64,000 nucleotides of DNA, from the NCBI RefSeq assembly GCF_018063565.1, contig NZ_JAGPBB010000009.1:1-64000 (forward strand), given 5' to 3'. The stretch comes from Rhodoferax sp. (GTDB lineage Bacteria > Pseudomonadota > Gammaproteobacteria > Burkholderiales > Burkholderiaceae_C). A program made the translations under genes and the position numbers. Shown piece after piece: positions 1 to 10,151 of this stretch; within the stretch, counting starts at the first letter, position 1; each line of letters starts with the position of its first letter. The notes beneath the pieces were generated by a model. The model ran no database searches, was not told the DNA's origin, and saw nothing but the letters and a program-made list of their open reading frames with translations.

Positions 1-2
1 AT

Positions 3-650
3 GCGGCCAACAACCCCATGGCACTATTTCGCAAGGTGGTCACCGAGCAGGAGGTTCTGGACTCTCCTGTCCTGTGGCCCGGTGTCATGACCCGGCTGAT
101 GGCTTGCCCACCCACCTGCGGCGCGGCTGCCGCCGTGCTGGTGTCAGAAGGGTTTGCCAAACGCCATGGCTTGCGCACCGATGTGTTCATTGCCGCACAA
201 GCCATGACCACCGACCGCGTCAGCACCTTTGCGTCCAACGACATGATGCGCCTGGTGGGGTATGACATGACCCGTGACGCAGCGAATCAGGTGTATGAAC
301 ACGCGGGCATTGGCCCGCAAGACCTGGACGTGGTGGAGTTGCATGACTGTTTCGCACAGAACGAACTTATCACCTATGAAGGCCTGGGCTTGTGCCCTGA
401 GGGTGGTGCGGCCAAGTTCATTGCCGATGGTGACAACAGCTACGGTGGCAAGGTGGTCACCAACCCGTCAGGCGGCCTGCTGTCCAAAGGCCACCCGCTG
501 GGAGCCACCGGACTGGCACAGTGCTATGAGCTGACACAGCAACTTCGTGGCAATGCCGGGCAACGCCAGGTGGTAGGTGCCCGCACCGCCTTGCAGCACA
601 ACCTGGGTTTGGGTGGTGCCTGCGTGGTGACCCTTTACCAATCCGCCTGA
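3..650 (+). CDS. Thiolase-family / SCP-x-like lipid-transfer protein, C-terminal part
   Basis: The gene enters from the left edge; the open frame is readable from base 3, so the N-terminal half lies outside the window. The visible 215 residues carry the C-terminal thiolase fold, with the HDCF motif in the sequence VVELHDCFAQNE and the glycine-rich active-site segment NPSGGLLSKGHPLGATG. This arrangement is typical of SCP-x-type thiolases and lipid-transfer proteins, which act on acyl-CoA or steroid-CoA thioesters. An acyl-CoA dehydrogenase starts 13 bp downstream, so the two probably form part of a CoA-thioester degradation operon. The substrate cannot be told from this fragment. Confidence 0.88.
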   Translation, partial: AANNPMALFRKVVTEQEVLDSPVLWPGVMTRLMACPPTCGAAAAVLVSEGFAKRHGLRTDVFIAAQAMTTDRVSTFASNDMMRLVGYDMTRDAANQVYEHAGIGPQDLDVVELHDCFAQNELITYEGLGLCPEGGAAKFIADGDNSYGGKVVTNPSGGLLSKGHPLGATGLAQCYELTQQLRGNAGQRQVVGARTALQHNLGLGGACVVTLYQSA

Positions 651-663
651 TCGGGAGAACGCC

Positions 664-1815
664 ATGCACTCACACCAGCCAACATCACGCTGGATGGACC
701 CGGATCTGGAACTCTACCGCGACATGGTGCGCCGCTTTATCGCCGCTGAGGTTGATCCGCACCAGGCACGCTGGCGGCAACAGCAACATGTGGACCGCGA
801 CTTGTGGCGCAAAGCCGGTGCGCTGGGCTTTTTGTTGGCTGACATTCCCGACGAATATGGCGGGGCAGGTGGCAACTATGCCCATATGGCGATTCTGTTT
901 GAAGAACTTGCCTTTGTCGGTGACCGCGCGTTTGGCGTGCATGTGCATGCCATCGTGGCGCATTACCTGCTCAACCAGGGCACCGAGGCTCAACGCGCCC
1001 GCTACTTGCCGCTGCTGGCCAGTGGTGAGATGGTGGCCGCCATCGCCATGACCGAGCCTGGCACGGGCTCGGACCTGCAAAGTGTGCGCACCCGGGCCGA
1101 GCGTGAGGGCGACGGTTACCTGATCAACGGTTCCAAAATTTTCATCTCCAACGGCTACCTGGCTGACTTGGTGGTGGTGGTCGCCAAGACCGACCCTGCG
1201 GCAGGTGCCAAGGGCTGCTCGCTGTTTTTGGTGGAAACCCAGGCGCAGCCGGGTTATCGAGTGGGGCGCATCCTTGAAAAAATGGGCCAAAAGGGCCAGG
1301 ATACCTGTGAGCTGTTTTTTGACAATGTACGGGTAGGGACCAATGCGCTCTTGGGCGGTGTCGAAGGCCTCGGGTTTGCCCACCTGATGAGCGAGTTGCC
1401 TTATGAGCGCACGATGCTGGCCATTTCGGCCATGGGAGCCATTGAACGCGCCCTGCGCCTGACGGTGGACTACACACGGCAGCGTCATGCGTTTGGCAAA
1501 CCGCTGATCGAGATGCAAAACACCCGTTTCAAACTCGCCGAGGTCAAAACTCAGGCGGTTGTGGCGCGTGCTTTTGTGGATGACTGTATTGTCCGCATGG
1601 TGCAGGGCAATATGGATGCCACCACCGCCTCCATTGCCAAATTGTGGCTCAGTGAAACCGAGGGCCGTGTCATTGACGAATGTCTGCAACTGTTTGGCGG
1701 GTATGGTTACATGCTGGAGTACCCGATCGCACAGATGTATGTTGATACCCGGGTACAGCGCATTTATGGCGGCACCAGCGAGATCATGAAAGAAATCATC
1801 GCGCGGTCGCTTTGA
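664..1815 (+). CDS. Acyl-CoA dehydrogenase
   Basis: A 383-residue flavoprotein of the usual family length that introduces the alpha,beta double bond into an acyl-CoA and passes electrons to ETF. Visible signatures are AMTEPGTGSDLQ (FAD/substrate contact), RQRHAFGKPL, and the C-terminal YGGTSEIMK. That last motif has Gly where medium-chain enzymes carry the catalytic Glu. Glu248 in LPYERTM sits where isovaleryl-/long-chain-type enzymes keep their base, so this is probably the catalytic residue. The gene follows the thiolase-like gene with a 13 bp gap. Chain-length or branched substrate preference is not resolved. Confidence 0.93.
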   Translation: MHSHQPTSRWMDPDLELYRDMVRRFIAAEVDPHQARWRQQQHVDRDLWRKAGALGFLLADIPDEYGGAGGNYAHMAILFEELAFVGDRAFGVHVHAIVAHYLLNQGTEAQRARYLPLLASGEMVAAIAMTEPGTGSDLQSVRTRAEREGDGYLINGSKIFISNGYLADLVVVVAKTDPAAGAKGCSLFLVETQAQPGYRVGRILEKMGQKGQDTCELFFDNVRVGTNALLGGVEGLGFAHLMSELPYERTMLAISAMGAIERALRLTVDYTRQRHAFGKPLIEMQNTRFKLAEVKTQAVVARAFVDDCIVRMVQGNMDATTASIAKLWLSETEGRVIDECLQLFGGYGYMLEYPIAQMYVDTRVQRIYGGTSEIMKEIIARSL

Positions 1816-1943
1816 TTGGACTCGCTGCACAAGAGCAGTCCAGTCGACGGAAACTGCGCTGAACCAAGAGTGTCAGCTTATTGATTTCCATCCACCAGTT
1901 TGCACGACTCCTTCCGCAAACTGTGGCTGACCGTTAAAACTGA

Positions 1944-2008
1944 GTTTTATATATATTTTCGGCCTGTGGCGCTTGCTAAATAAGCACCAGTCGCTATGAA
2001 AATATGAT
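1944..2008. repeat. AT-flanked palindromic repeat, copy A
   Basis: A GC-rich imperfect stem, with GGCGCTTGCT facing AAGCACC across a short AT loop, is flanked by A/T runs (TTTTATATATATTTT on one side, CTATGAAAATAT on the other). The same layout recurs at about 5.5, 29.86, 47.1 and 52.85 kb. It is non-coding apart from supplying the last codons and stop of the antitoxin remnant on the minus strand. I call it a REP-like dispersed element by comparison within the window. Confidence 0.55.
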
Positions 2009-2195
2009 AACCATCACGGACAGCGTGCCGTCGGATTTGATGTCGGCCATACCAGGCATCGCCAATGCTTCGGCAATCCGCCGCTGCCTTTTGACGTGCT
2101 GATAATCCTCGAAGCGAATCAGCATATGGGCCGGTCTGCCTCGGTCTGTGATGAACACTGGCCAGTTAATGGCGGCCCGCTTTGCCTCGCTCGCC
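1994..2195 (-). pseudogene. Remnant of a Phd/YefM-type antitoxin
   Basis: The minus-strand frame reads SEAKRAAINWPVFITDRGRP followed by AHMLIRFEDYQ and then EALAMPGMADI. This is the core of the Phd/YefM antitoxins usually written PVFITDRGRPAHVLL...DYQ. The first 15-20 residues of such proteins are missing: the frame runs back into the monooxygenase gene without a start. The C-terminal tail after MADI is replaced by codons from palindromic repeat A. No RelE/StbE-like or PIN toxin gene lies beside it. It is best read as a broken, toxin-less relic. Confidence 0.7.
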
Positions 2196-2495
2196 CTTGG
2201 TTGGAGCCTCAAACCGGTATTCGCGCTCAATGTGTGCCACCTGCACCACATAGGATTCGTACCAGCGCGTTCTGCCCAGTTGTTGCGCCAGGGCATGCTC
2301 GGCGTGGTTTCTCCAGGCCCGAACGCTATGCTCATCGGGCCAGTAAGACAGGGCCACTTCATCGACGCCCTCAGACACGGCCTGAAACTCCAGGCAGCCA
2401 AACTGACCCAGGGCAAGTTCGCGCATCCGCGCCGCAACGGCGGCATATTCAGGGTCCAGCTGACGAACTTTGGCACGGAAGATGACGACGACCAT
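2166..2495 (-). CDS. Antibiotic biosynthesis monooxygenase (ABM) family protein
   Basis: 109 residues, a normal size for the dimeric alpha+beta-barrel ABM fold. The start MVVVIFRAKV is followed by a segment around LGQFGCLEFQAVSEGVDEVA and a WPDEHSVRAWRNHAEH helix, as in YgiN/HmoA-like enzymes. The start is supported by AAGGAG spaced five bases from ATG. Members range from quinol monooxygenases to heme-degrading enzymes and many have no known substrate, so no reaction is assigned. It is divergent from the DUF2007 gene, and its 3' end overlaps the frame of the antitoxin remnant. Confidence 0.8.
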   Translation of the reverse strand: MVVVIFRAKVRQLDPEYAAVAARMRELALGQFGCLEFQAVSEGVDEVALSYWPDEHSVRAWRNHAEHALAQQLGRTRWYESYVVQVAHIEREYRFEAPTKGERGKAGRH

Positions 2496-2578
2496 TCAAA
2501 CTCCTTGTGTTGAACGGGCGATGGTATGCGCGACAGTACACCTTTGGCCGAGCCTATGGGGTTTATGCTACAGACCTC

Positions 2579-2905
2579 ATGCAACGCCTCACCCACGCCC
2601 CCAATCTGGCTCTGGCCACCTTGTGGACTGACGTGCTTAGGGCGCAGGGCATTGACGCCAGCGTGCAGCGGCAGTACCTGGGCAGTGTGGCGGGTGAGTT
2701 GCCGCCGGACCAGTGTCTGCCTGAGGTCTGGGTGCGTGATGCCGCGCAGCACACCCGGGCCCTGCAGTTGTTGGCTGATTGGCGCAACCCGCCGCAGCAG
2801 CGCTGGTGGTGTGGCTGCGGCGAGCTGGTTGAAGGGGGTTTTGAACAATGCTGGAACTGTGGTGCTCTGATGCCCGCAAATGGATCTGTCGGGGTAGGAC
2901 AATAG
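2579..2905 (+). CDS. DUF2007 domain protein with C-terminal zinc ribbon
   Basis: 108 residues from the ATG at 2579; an open frame extends upstream to 2507, but the family begins at MQRLTHAPNLALATLWTDVL. The N-terminal DUF2007 region resembles a PII-like fold and is annotated as putative signal transducing. The C-terminus carries a four-cysteine zinc ribbon, CGCGELVEGGFEQCWNCG. It sits immediately before oxyR with a 4 bp gap, so co-transcription is likely. Function is unknown. Confidence 0.8.
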   Translation: MQRLTHAPNLALATLWTDVLRAQGIDASVQRQYLGSVAGELPPDQCLPEVWVRDAAQHTRALQLLADWRNPPQQRWWCGCGELVEGGFEQCWNCGALMPANGSVGVGQ

Positions 2906-2909
2906 CAAC

Positions 2910-3863
2910 ATGACACTGACCGAACTGAAATACATCGTGGCCGTGGCACGTGAGCGGCATTTTGGCAAAGCCGCCGAGGCGTGCTATGTCTCGCAACCCA
3001 CCTTGTCTGTGGCGATCAAGAAGCTCGAAGAAGAGCTCGACGTCAAGCTGTTTGAGCGCAGCGCCAACGAAGTGACGGTGACGCATCTGGGCGAGGAGAT
3101 TGTGCGCCAGGCGCAAAGCGTGCTGGAGCAGGCCGCGGCGATCAAGGAGATTGCCAAGCGTGGCAAAAACCCGCTGGCCGGACCGCTCACGCTGGGGGTG
3201 ATCTACACCATCGGTCCGTATTTACTGCCCGACCTGGTGCGCCAGATGATTCAGCGCACCCCCGAGATGCCGCTGATGCTGCAGGAGAACTTTACCGTCA
3301 AGTTGCTCGATATGCTGCGCACCGGGGAGATCGATTGCGCCATTCTGGCAGAGCCGTTTCCTGATGCCGGGCTGGCGGTGGCGCCTTTGTACGACGAGCC
3401 GTTCATGGCAGCCGTGCCGACCAGTCACCCGCTGGCCGCGCAGCCCAGCGTGACGAGCGAGCAACTCAAGTCAGAGACCATGCTGTTGCTGGGCAGTGGC
3501 CACTGTTTTCGCGACCATGTGCTCGAGGTGTGCCCGGAGTTTGCCCGTTTTTCAGCCAATGCCGAGGGCATTCGCAAGAGCTTTGAGGGCTCGTCGCTGG
3601 AGACCATCAAGCACATGGTGGCTGCGGGCATGGGTGTGACGCTGGTGCCGCGCCTGAGTGTGCCCAAAGAGGCGATGGCGCCCAAACCTCGTCGTAAGCG
3701 CGATGAAGACCCCTATGTGAAATACCTGCCTTTCGCCGGTGACCCGCCGGTGCGTCGGGTGGTGCTGGCATGGCGGCGCAGTTTCACCCGCTACGAAGCA
3801 ATTGCCGCGCTGCGCAACGCCATTTACGCCTGCGAGTTGCCCGGCGTTCAGCGTTTGTCATAA
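2910..3863 (+). CDS. oxyR: LysR-family hydrogen peroxide sensor OxyR
   Basis: 317 residues with an N-terminal LysR winged helix (LTELKYIVAVARERHFGKAA, then SQPTLSVAIKKLEEEL) and the OxyR redox loop GHCFRDHVLEVC. The two cysteines fall exactly at positions 199 and 208, as in Escherichia coli OxyR, where they form the peroxide-induced disulfide. The protein is a peroxide-responsive transcription factor. A DyP-type peroxidase begins 49 bp downstream, a plausible member of its own regulon. Confidence 0.95.
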   Translation: MTLTELKYIVAVARERHFGKAAEACYVSQPTLSVAIKKLEEELDVKLFERSANEVTVTHLGEEIVRQAQSVLEQAAAIKEIAKRGKNPLAGPLTLGVIYTIGPYLLPDLVRQMIQRTPEMPLMLQENFTVKLLDMLRTGEIDCAILAEPFPDAGLAVAPLYDEPFMAAVPTSHPLAAQPSVTSEQLKSETMLLLGSGHCFRDHVLEVCPEFARFSANAEGIRKSFEGSSLETIKHMVAAGMGVTLVPRLSVPKEAMAPKPRRKRDEDPYVKYLPFAGDPPVRRVVLAWRRSFTRYEAIAALRNAIYACELPGVQRLS

Positions 3864-3912
3864 AGCGTTGGCGGGACCCAAGGCAAAACTTTTTGGACAG
3901 GAGTTGTTGATC

Positions 3913-4815
3913 ATGTTGCAGTGTCAGGCCGCTGTTTTGCAGGATGTGCCCACCATCGGGCGCTATGTGTTTTTTTCAATTGCCAACCCCGACCCGGCGG
4001 CGCTGCGGGCGGGGCTGGGCCGTCTGGCTGGGCTGGTCGATGGCGCGCAGGTGCTGGTGGGGTTGGGGCCGCCCTTGGTGCAATTGCTGGGGGTGCAGGT
4101 GCCGGGGCTGCGCAGCTTTGCCGCCTTGAGCGGGCCAGGTGTGGCCGTGCCAGCCACTCCGGCTGCGCTGTGCTGCTGGCTGCGCGGACAGGAGACGGGT
4201 GAATTGCTGCATCTGACACGCCGGGTGGCGCAGTGCCTGGCCCCGGCGCTGCAGCAAGATCAGGTGGTGGATGCGTTTCGCTATGGACGTGGCCCCAACG
4301 GCCACGGGCGTGACCTCACGGGCTACGAAGACGGTACCGAAAACCCGCAAGACGAGGCCGCTGTGCAGGCCGCGCTGCTGCAGGGCGCCGGGCCGGGGCT
4401 GGACGGCAGCAGTTTTATGGCGGTGCAGCAGTGGCTGCATGACCTGGACGCCTTTGCTGCGATGAGCCCGGCGCAGCAGGACCACACCTTTGGGCGCGCG
4501 CGTATCAGCAATGAAGAGCTTGAAGACGCCCCCGAATCAGCGCACGTCAAACGCACCGCACAAGAAGACTTCACGCCCCCGGCGTTTGTGCTGCGCCGCT
4601 CCATGCCCTGGACCTGTGGTGCGCAGGCCGGTTTGATGTTCGTCGCGTTCGGGCACTCGTTTGACGCGTTTGATGCGCTGATGCGGCGTATGGCGGGGCT
4701 CGATGACGGCGTGGTGGACGGCCTGTTCTCGATTTCCCGGCCGCTGACCGGGGCCAACTTCTGGTGTCCGCCGATGCACCAGGGGCGGCTTGATTTGCGC
4801 CATTTGGGACTGTGA
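3913..4815 (+). CDS. DyP-type heme peroxidase (YfeX-like)
   Basis: 300 residues from the ATG at 3913. An in-frame extension runs upstream into the end of oxyR but does not look like peroxidase. The family motif GYEDGTENP gives the distal Asp140, and His211 in ESAHVKRTA is the expected proximal heme ligand. The LRRSMPW segment supplies the distal-side arginine region. Length matches cytosolic YfeX-type enzymes (about 300) and there is no signal peptide. It reduces peroxide using porphyrin or dye-like donors. Position right after oxyR supports a peroxide-defence role. Confidence 0.9.
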   Translation: MLQCQAAVLQDVPTIGRYVFFSIANPDPAALRAGLGRLAGLVDGAQVLVGLGPPLVQLLGVQVPGLRSFAALSGPGVAVPATPAALCCWLRGQETGELLHLTRRVAQCLAPALQQDQVVDAFRYGRGPNGHGRDLTGYEDGTENPQDEAAVQAALLQGAGPGLDGSSFMAVQQWLHDLDAFAAMSPAQQDHTFGRARISNEELEDAPESAHVKRTAQEDFTPPAFVLRRSMPWTCGAQAGLMFVAFGHSFDAFDALMRRMAGLDDGVVDGLFSISRPLTGANFWCPPMHQGRLDLRHLGL

Positions 4816-5708
4816 TTGCTGTGGCCCAAAGGGAAGTCAAGGCAGCCTGGTGGCAGCGCAAACTGGCGCTGTACCTGGACCTGATCCGCTGGAATCGGCC
4901 TGCCGGCTGGTTGCTGCTGCTGTGGCCTACGCTGGGCGCGCTGTGGGTGGCAGCAGGCGGGTTTCCGGGTTGGCATTTGTTGGCGGTGTTTGTGTTGGGC
5001 ACCATTTTGATGCGCAGCGCCGGTTGTTGCATCAACGATGTGGCCGACCGCGACTTTGACCGACACGTCAAGCGCACGGCGCAGCGCCCGGTCACGTCGG
5101 GCGCGGTCAGCAACCGCGAGGCATTGGCCGTGGGTGCTGTGCTGGCGTTGCTGGCGTTTGCATTGGTGCTGACCACCAACGCCATCACCATTGGCATGTC
5201 GTTTGCGGCGCTGGCCATCACGCTGGCCTACCCTTACGCCAAGCGTTTTGTGGCCATGCCGCAGGCGGTGCTGGGGCTGGCGTTCGGCATGGGCATGCCC
5301 ATGGCGTTTGCCGCGGTGCTGGGCGAGGTGCCGGCGCAGGGCTGGGTCCTGATGCTGGGCAACCTGTTTTGGGTGCTGGCCTATGACACCGAGTACGCCA
5401 TGGTGGATCGTGACGACGACCTGAAGATTGGCATGAAAACCTCGGCCATCACCTTGGGCCGTTGGGATGTGCCGGTGGTCATGCTGTGTTATCTGCTTTT
5501 TATAAGTTTTTGGACGCTAGCGCTTATTCCATTTGCGCTTGCAGCTTTTTTTTATATAGCTAATGGATTGGCGCTGGCGCAGGCCGCGTGGCACTACGGG
5601 TTGATCAGGTCACGCAGCCGCGAGGGTTGTTTCAAGGCGTTCCGGCTCAATCACTGGCTGGGTTTTACCGTGTTTGCCGGTATTGCGCTGGGCTTTGCCT
5701 TGAAATAG
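4812..5708 (+). CDS. ubiA: 4-hydroxybenzoate polyprenyltransferase
   Basis: 298 residues, multi-pass membrane enzyme that prenylates 4-hydroxybenzoate in ubiquinone synthesis. The two Asp-rich diphosphate/Mg motifs are present: [19 protein letters not shown] starting at Asn75, and [18 protein letters not shown]. The start is GTG overlapping the stop of the peroxidase gene (GTGA), which implies translational coupling. The segment [20 protein letters not shown] near residues 229-248 is encoded by unusually AT-rich DNA with repeat B architecture, suggesting an element absorbed into a transmembrane helix region. It is convergent with proC, 6 bp apart. Confidence 0.94.
   Translation: MIAVAQREVKAAWWQRKLALYLDLIRWNRPAGWLLLLWPTLGALWVAAGGFPGWHLLAVFVLGTILMRSAGCCINDVADRDFDRHVKRTAQRPVTSGAVSNREALAVGAVLALLAFALVLTTNAITIGMSFAALAITLAYPYAKRFVAMPQAVLGLAFGMGMPMAFAAVLGEVPAQGWVLMLGNLFWVLAYDTEYAMVDRDDDLKIGMKTSAITLGRWDVPVVMLCYLLFISFWTLALIPFALAAFFYIANGLALAQAAWHYGLIRSRSREGCFKAFRLNHWLGFTVFAGIALGFALK
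5494..5563. repeat. Palindromic repeat, copy B, inside ubiA coding sequence
   Basis: An AT-rich island inside GC-rich ubiA: a T-rich arm, then GCTAGCGC and GCGCTTGC as near-perfect inverted arms around TTATTCCATTT, then another T-rich arm ending TATATAGCTA. Arms, loop and flanks match copies A, C and D in layout. The reading frame of ubiA passes through it without interruption. Confidence 0.6.
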
Positions 5709-5714
5709 GGGGCC

Positions 5715-6530
5715 TCAGGCGGCACCAAATTCGTCGCCCAGGGTCTTGGCCCGCTCACGCGCGGCATAGATGGCGTCGATAAAGATGGCGCGCATGTCGT
5801 TGTTTTCCATCTCGGTGATGGCCGCAAAGGTGGTGCCACCTTTGGAGGTGACGCGCTGGCGCAGCACCTGCGGGGGCTCATCGGCCGTGCGGGCCAGTTC
5901 GCTGGCACCGACAAAAGTGGCCACAGCCAATTGGTGCGATTGCGCGCGGCTCAGGCCCATTTCGGTGCCGGCGGTGGTCATGGCTTCCATGAAATAAAAC
6001 ACATACGCCGGACCGGAGCCCGACAGCGCAGTCACCGCGTCCAGCTGTTCTTCGACATCGAGCCAGATGAATTGGCCGGTGGTCGCCATGACGTCTTCAA
6101 CGCGCTGGCGGTCGGCATCGGTCACGGCGCTTCGGGCAAACAGGCCGGCAATCCCCTTGCCGACCAGCGCCGGTGTATTGGGCATGGCGCGCACAATGCG
6201 CTCGCTGCCCAGCCAGGTGGCCATGCTGTCACTGCGGATGCCGGCGGCCACACTCAGGTGCAGGGCCCGGGCGGCGAAGGGTTGTGCAGCGAGCGCCGCG
6301 TCCTTAAAGGTCTGTGGCTTGACGGCCCAGACGATCAGCCCGGCCTCCCCCAAAAAAGGGCCGACCTGAGGCTGCGCCTGAATGCCAAAACTGCCCAACA
6401 GATTGCTGCGCGCGTCTTCGGAGGGTTCAACCACGTCAATTTGCGGCCCGCTGTACCCCTGCTGGATCAGGCCGCCGATGATGGCGCTGGCCATGTTGCC
6501 GCCGCCAATAAATGCTATGCGCTCGCTCAT
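5715..6530 (-). CDS. proC: Pyrroline-5-carboxylate reductase
   Basis: 271 residues, normal for ProC, which makes the last step of proline synthesis by NAD(P)H reduction of pyrroline-5-carboxylate. The N-terminal Rossmann motif IAFIGGGNMASAIIGGL is intact. The C-terminal dimer/substrate domain has ALSGSGPAYVFYFMEAM and the signature RQRVTSKGGTTFAAI. It lies 98 bp downstream of glpK on the same strand and converges with ubiA. Confidence 0.95.
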   Translation of the reverse strand: MSERIAFIGGGNMASAIIGGLIQQGYSGPQIDVVEPSEDARSNLLGSFGIQAQPQVGPFLGEAGLIVWAVKPQTFKDAALAAQPFAARALHLSVAAGIRSDSMATWLGSERIVRAMPNTPALVGKGIAGLFARSAVTDADRQRVEDVMATTGQFIWLDVEEQLDAVTALSGSGPAYVFYFMEAMTTAGTEMGLSRAQSHQLAVATFVGASELARTADEPPQVLRQRVTSKGGTTFAAITEMENNDMRAIFIDAIYAARERAKTLGDEFGAA

Positions 6531-6628
6531 GAGGGGTGGGCAGTGCTCAGACTGCTGCTGGGTGATGAAAAGGCGTTGAGTCTAATCAATCAAGCTGACA
6601 GCCCGGCGCCTGACCATCGTGCGGCGTG

Positions 6629-8119
<1,491 letters not shown>

Positions 8120-8174
8120 GAAATCACCTTGGTCTCAAATGCAAAACTTGGGTTATGGATGATGCGAATACCGC

Positions 8175-8936
8175 TTACGCCAGCGACACATCGCAACGCA
8201 CTTTGGCCTCGCTAAGCAAGGCTGGAAAGGGATCTGGTGGCGGTGCATCGGTGAAAAGCCGGTCGATCTGCGACAGTTTGCCCACCTCCACCATGGCAGG
8301 GCGGTTAAATTTGCTGGCGTCGGCGGCCAGCCAGACCTCACGAGCATGGGTCAGGATGGCTTGGGACACCTTGACTTCCCGGTAGTCGTAGTCCCGCAAC
8401 GAGCCGTCGGACTCAATTGCCGAGATCCCGATGATGGCAATGTCCACCTGAAATTGCCGGATGAAGTCAACTGCGGCTTCACCCACGATGCCCTGGTCAC
8501 GCCCGCGCACCACGCCACCGACAACGATCACTTCGCAGCTGGGGTTGGTGCTCAAGGTGGTTGCAACATTCAGATTGTTGGTGACAACCCGCAGCCCGCA
8601 GTGGTGCAGCAGCGCGGCCGCAACGCACTCGGTGGTGGTGCCAATGTTCAGTATCAGCGAGCAGTCGTTGGGAACATTTGCGGCAACGGCGCGCGCAATG
8701 CGGAGTTTCCCCGCCTTGTTCAGGTTTTCGCGTTGCTGGCGACCAATGTTCTCGATGGTGGAACTGGGCACGCGCACGCCACCGTGAAAGCGCGCCAACA
8801 AACCCTTGTCGGCCAGGCGCTGGACATCGCGGCGCACGGTTTGCAGCGTGACACCCAGTTTGTCTGCCAACTGTTCAACAGTGACAGAGCCCTGGTTTTG
8901 CACAAAGGTCAATAGCGTCAATTGCCTGGGGTTCAT
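8175..8936 (-). CDS. glpR: DeoR-family glycerol-3-phosphate repressor
   Basis: 253 residues. The N-terminal DeoR helix-turn-helix reads VTVEQLADKLGVTLQTVRRD. The C-terminal sugar-phosphate sensor domain has GTTTECVAAAL, VVGGVVRGRDQGIVGEAAV and GISAIESDGSLRDYDYREV. By position it is the repressor of both glpK and the divergent glpSTPQUV-D operon, with glycerol-3-phosphate as the expected inducer. The 137 bp divergent region is AT-rich and contains a candidate operator palindrome. Confidence 0.92.
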   Translation of the reverse strand: MNPRQLTLLTFVQNQGSVTVEQLADKLGVTLQTVRRDVQRLADKGLLARFHGGVRVPSSTIENIGRQQRENLNKAGKLRIARAVAANVPNDCSLILNIGTTTECVAAALLHHCGLRVVTNNLNVATTLSTNPSCEVIVVGGVVRGRDQGIVGEAAVDFIRQFQVDIAIIGISAIESDGSLRDYDYREVKVSQAILTHAREVWLAADASKFNRPAMVEVGKLSQIDRLFTDAPPPDPFPALLSEAKVRCDVSLA

Positions 8937-9035
8937 AGCTCATTGTTAACCCAAATTTATGAGTGTTTTTACTTTAAAACGAATGAATAAGAAAAAGAAT
9001 AGGGTAACTACCGATGAGAAAAGAAAAAAAAGGAG

Positions 9036-9056
9036 CAATAATTTACAAAGTTATTG
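9036..9056. promoter_or_regulatory. Candidate operator palindrome before glpS
   Basis: CAATAA and TTATTG form perfect 6-bp arms around a 9-bp centre, in the AT-rich leader between glpR and the glpS start at 9074. An AAGGAG at 9029-9034 lies just before it. GlpR is the natural candidate ligand, but the sequence does not match a GlpR consensus closely enough to be certain. Confidence 0.35.
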
Positions 9057-9073
9057 ATGGAAAAGGCAGCGGG

Positions 9074-10150
9074 ATGCAGTTGACTCTTGAGGGTGTGAGC
9101 AAAACGGTTGGCGCGCAAACCTGGTTGTACGACATGAGCATTGCACCACGAAGCAGCGCGGTCACCGTATTGCTCGGGGCCACGCAGGCGGGCAAGACCA
9201 GCCTCATGCGCATCATGGCGGGTTTGGACGTTCCTTCAAAGGGTCAGGTGCTGGTGGATGGCCGGAGTGTCGTGGGTATGCCGGTGCGCCAGCGCGATGT
9301 GGCCATGGTTTATCAGCAGTTCATCAACTATCCGTCGTTGAAGGTGTGGGACAACATTGCGTCACCCCTCAAGCTGCGCCGGGAGAAGAACATCGATCAG
9401 CGGGTGCGCGAACTGGCGGCCAAATTGCATATCGAGACGTTTCTGGACCGCTATCCGGCAGAGCTCTCAGGAGGTCAGCAGCAGCGCGTTGCTTTGGCGC
9501 GCGCATTGGCCAAAGGCGCACCGCTGATGTTGCTTGATGAGCCGCTGGTGAATTTGGACTACAAATTGCGCGAAGAACTGCGCGATGAACTGACCGAACT
9601 GTTTGCTGCTGGCAGTTCCACCGTGATCTATGCGACCACCGAGCCGGGAGAGGCTTTGCTGCTGGGGGGATACACGGCGGTGCTCGACGCTGGAGAGCTG
9701 TTGCAGTACGGGCCGACGGCAGAGGTGTTTCATAAGCCCAGGTCGTTGCGGGTGGCGCGGGCGTTCAGTGATCCGCCCATGAATCTGATGACGGCCAGTG
9801 GCGGTGCAGTCGGTGGAATTCAGCTCGATGGTGGACCACTGCTGCCACTGGAACTGGTCAATACGCGTTCGCGGACATTCACCGTCGGTATGCGCGCCAG
9901 TGCCTTGCGGGTGCAGTCTCAGGCTTGTGACGTTTCGTTGGCCGGACGGGTTGAACTGGTCGAAATTTCTGGCTCAGACACCTTTTTGCATGTGGCGACA
10001 TCGGTCGGCGATCTGGTGGCGCAACTGACGGGGGTGCACTATTTTGAACTGGCTGCGCAGGTGGTGCTGTATTTGAACCCGGCGCAGGTGTATGTGTTTG
10101 ACGATCAGGGCTTGTTGTTGCAGTCTCCAGCGCCAAAGGGAGGGTGCTGA
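9074..10150 (+). CDS. glpS: Glycerol ABC transporter ATPase GlpS
   Basis: 358 residues from the ATG at 9074; the frame is open to an upstream ATG at 9014, but those 20 Lys-rich residues are unlike the family. Walker A is GATQAGKTS, the signature is LSGGQQQR, and Walker B runs into DEPLVNLDYKLREEL. A C-terminal OB-like regulatory domain follows, as in sugar importers. Gene order glpS-T-P-Q-U-V equals the Rhizobium leguminosarum glycerol importer. It energises glycerol uptake as a heterodimer with GlpT. Confidence 0.9.
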   Translation: MQLTLEGVSKTVGAQTWLYDMSIAPRSSAVTVLLGATQAGKTSLMRIMAGLDVPSKGQVLVDGRSVVGMPVRQRDVAMVYQQFINYPSLKVWDNIASPLKLRREKNIDQRVRELAAKLHIETFLDRYPAELSGGQQQRVALARALAKGAPLMLLDEPLVNLDYKLREELRDELTELFAAGSSTVIYATTEPGEALLLGGYTAVLDAGELLQYGPTAEVFHKPRSLRVARAFSDPPMNLMTASGGAVGGIQLDGGPLLPLELVNTRSRTFTVGMRASALRVQSQACDVSLAGRVELVEISGSDTFLHVATSVGDLVAQLTGVHYFELAAQVVLYLNPAQVYVFDDQGLLLQSPAPKGGC

Positions 10151-10151
10151 C

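Noticed and set aside
685..1830. Long minus-strand open frame of about 380 codons opposite the acyl-CoA dehydrogenase
   Set aside because: It mirrors the real gene, its translation has no recognisable domain and is His/Gln-rich as expected from antisense of GC-rich coding DNA.
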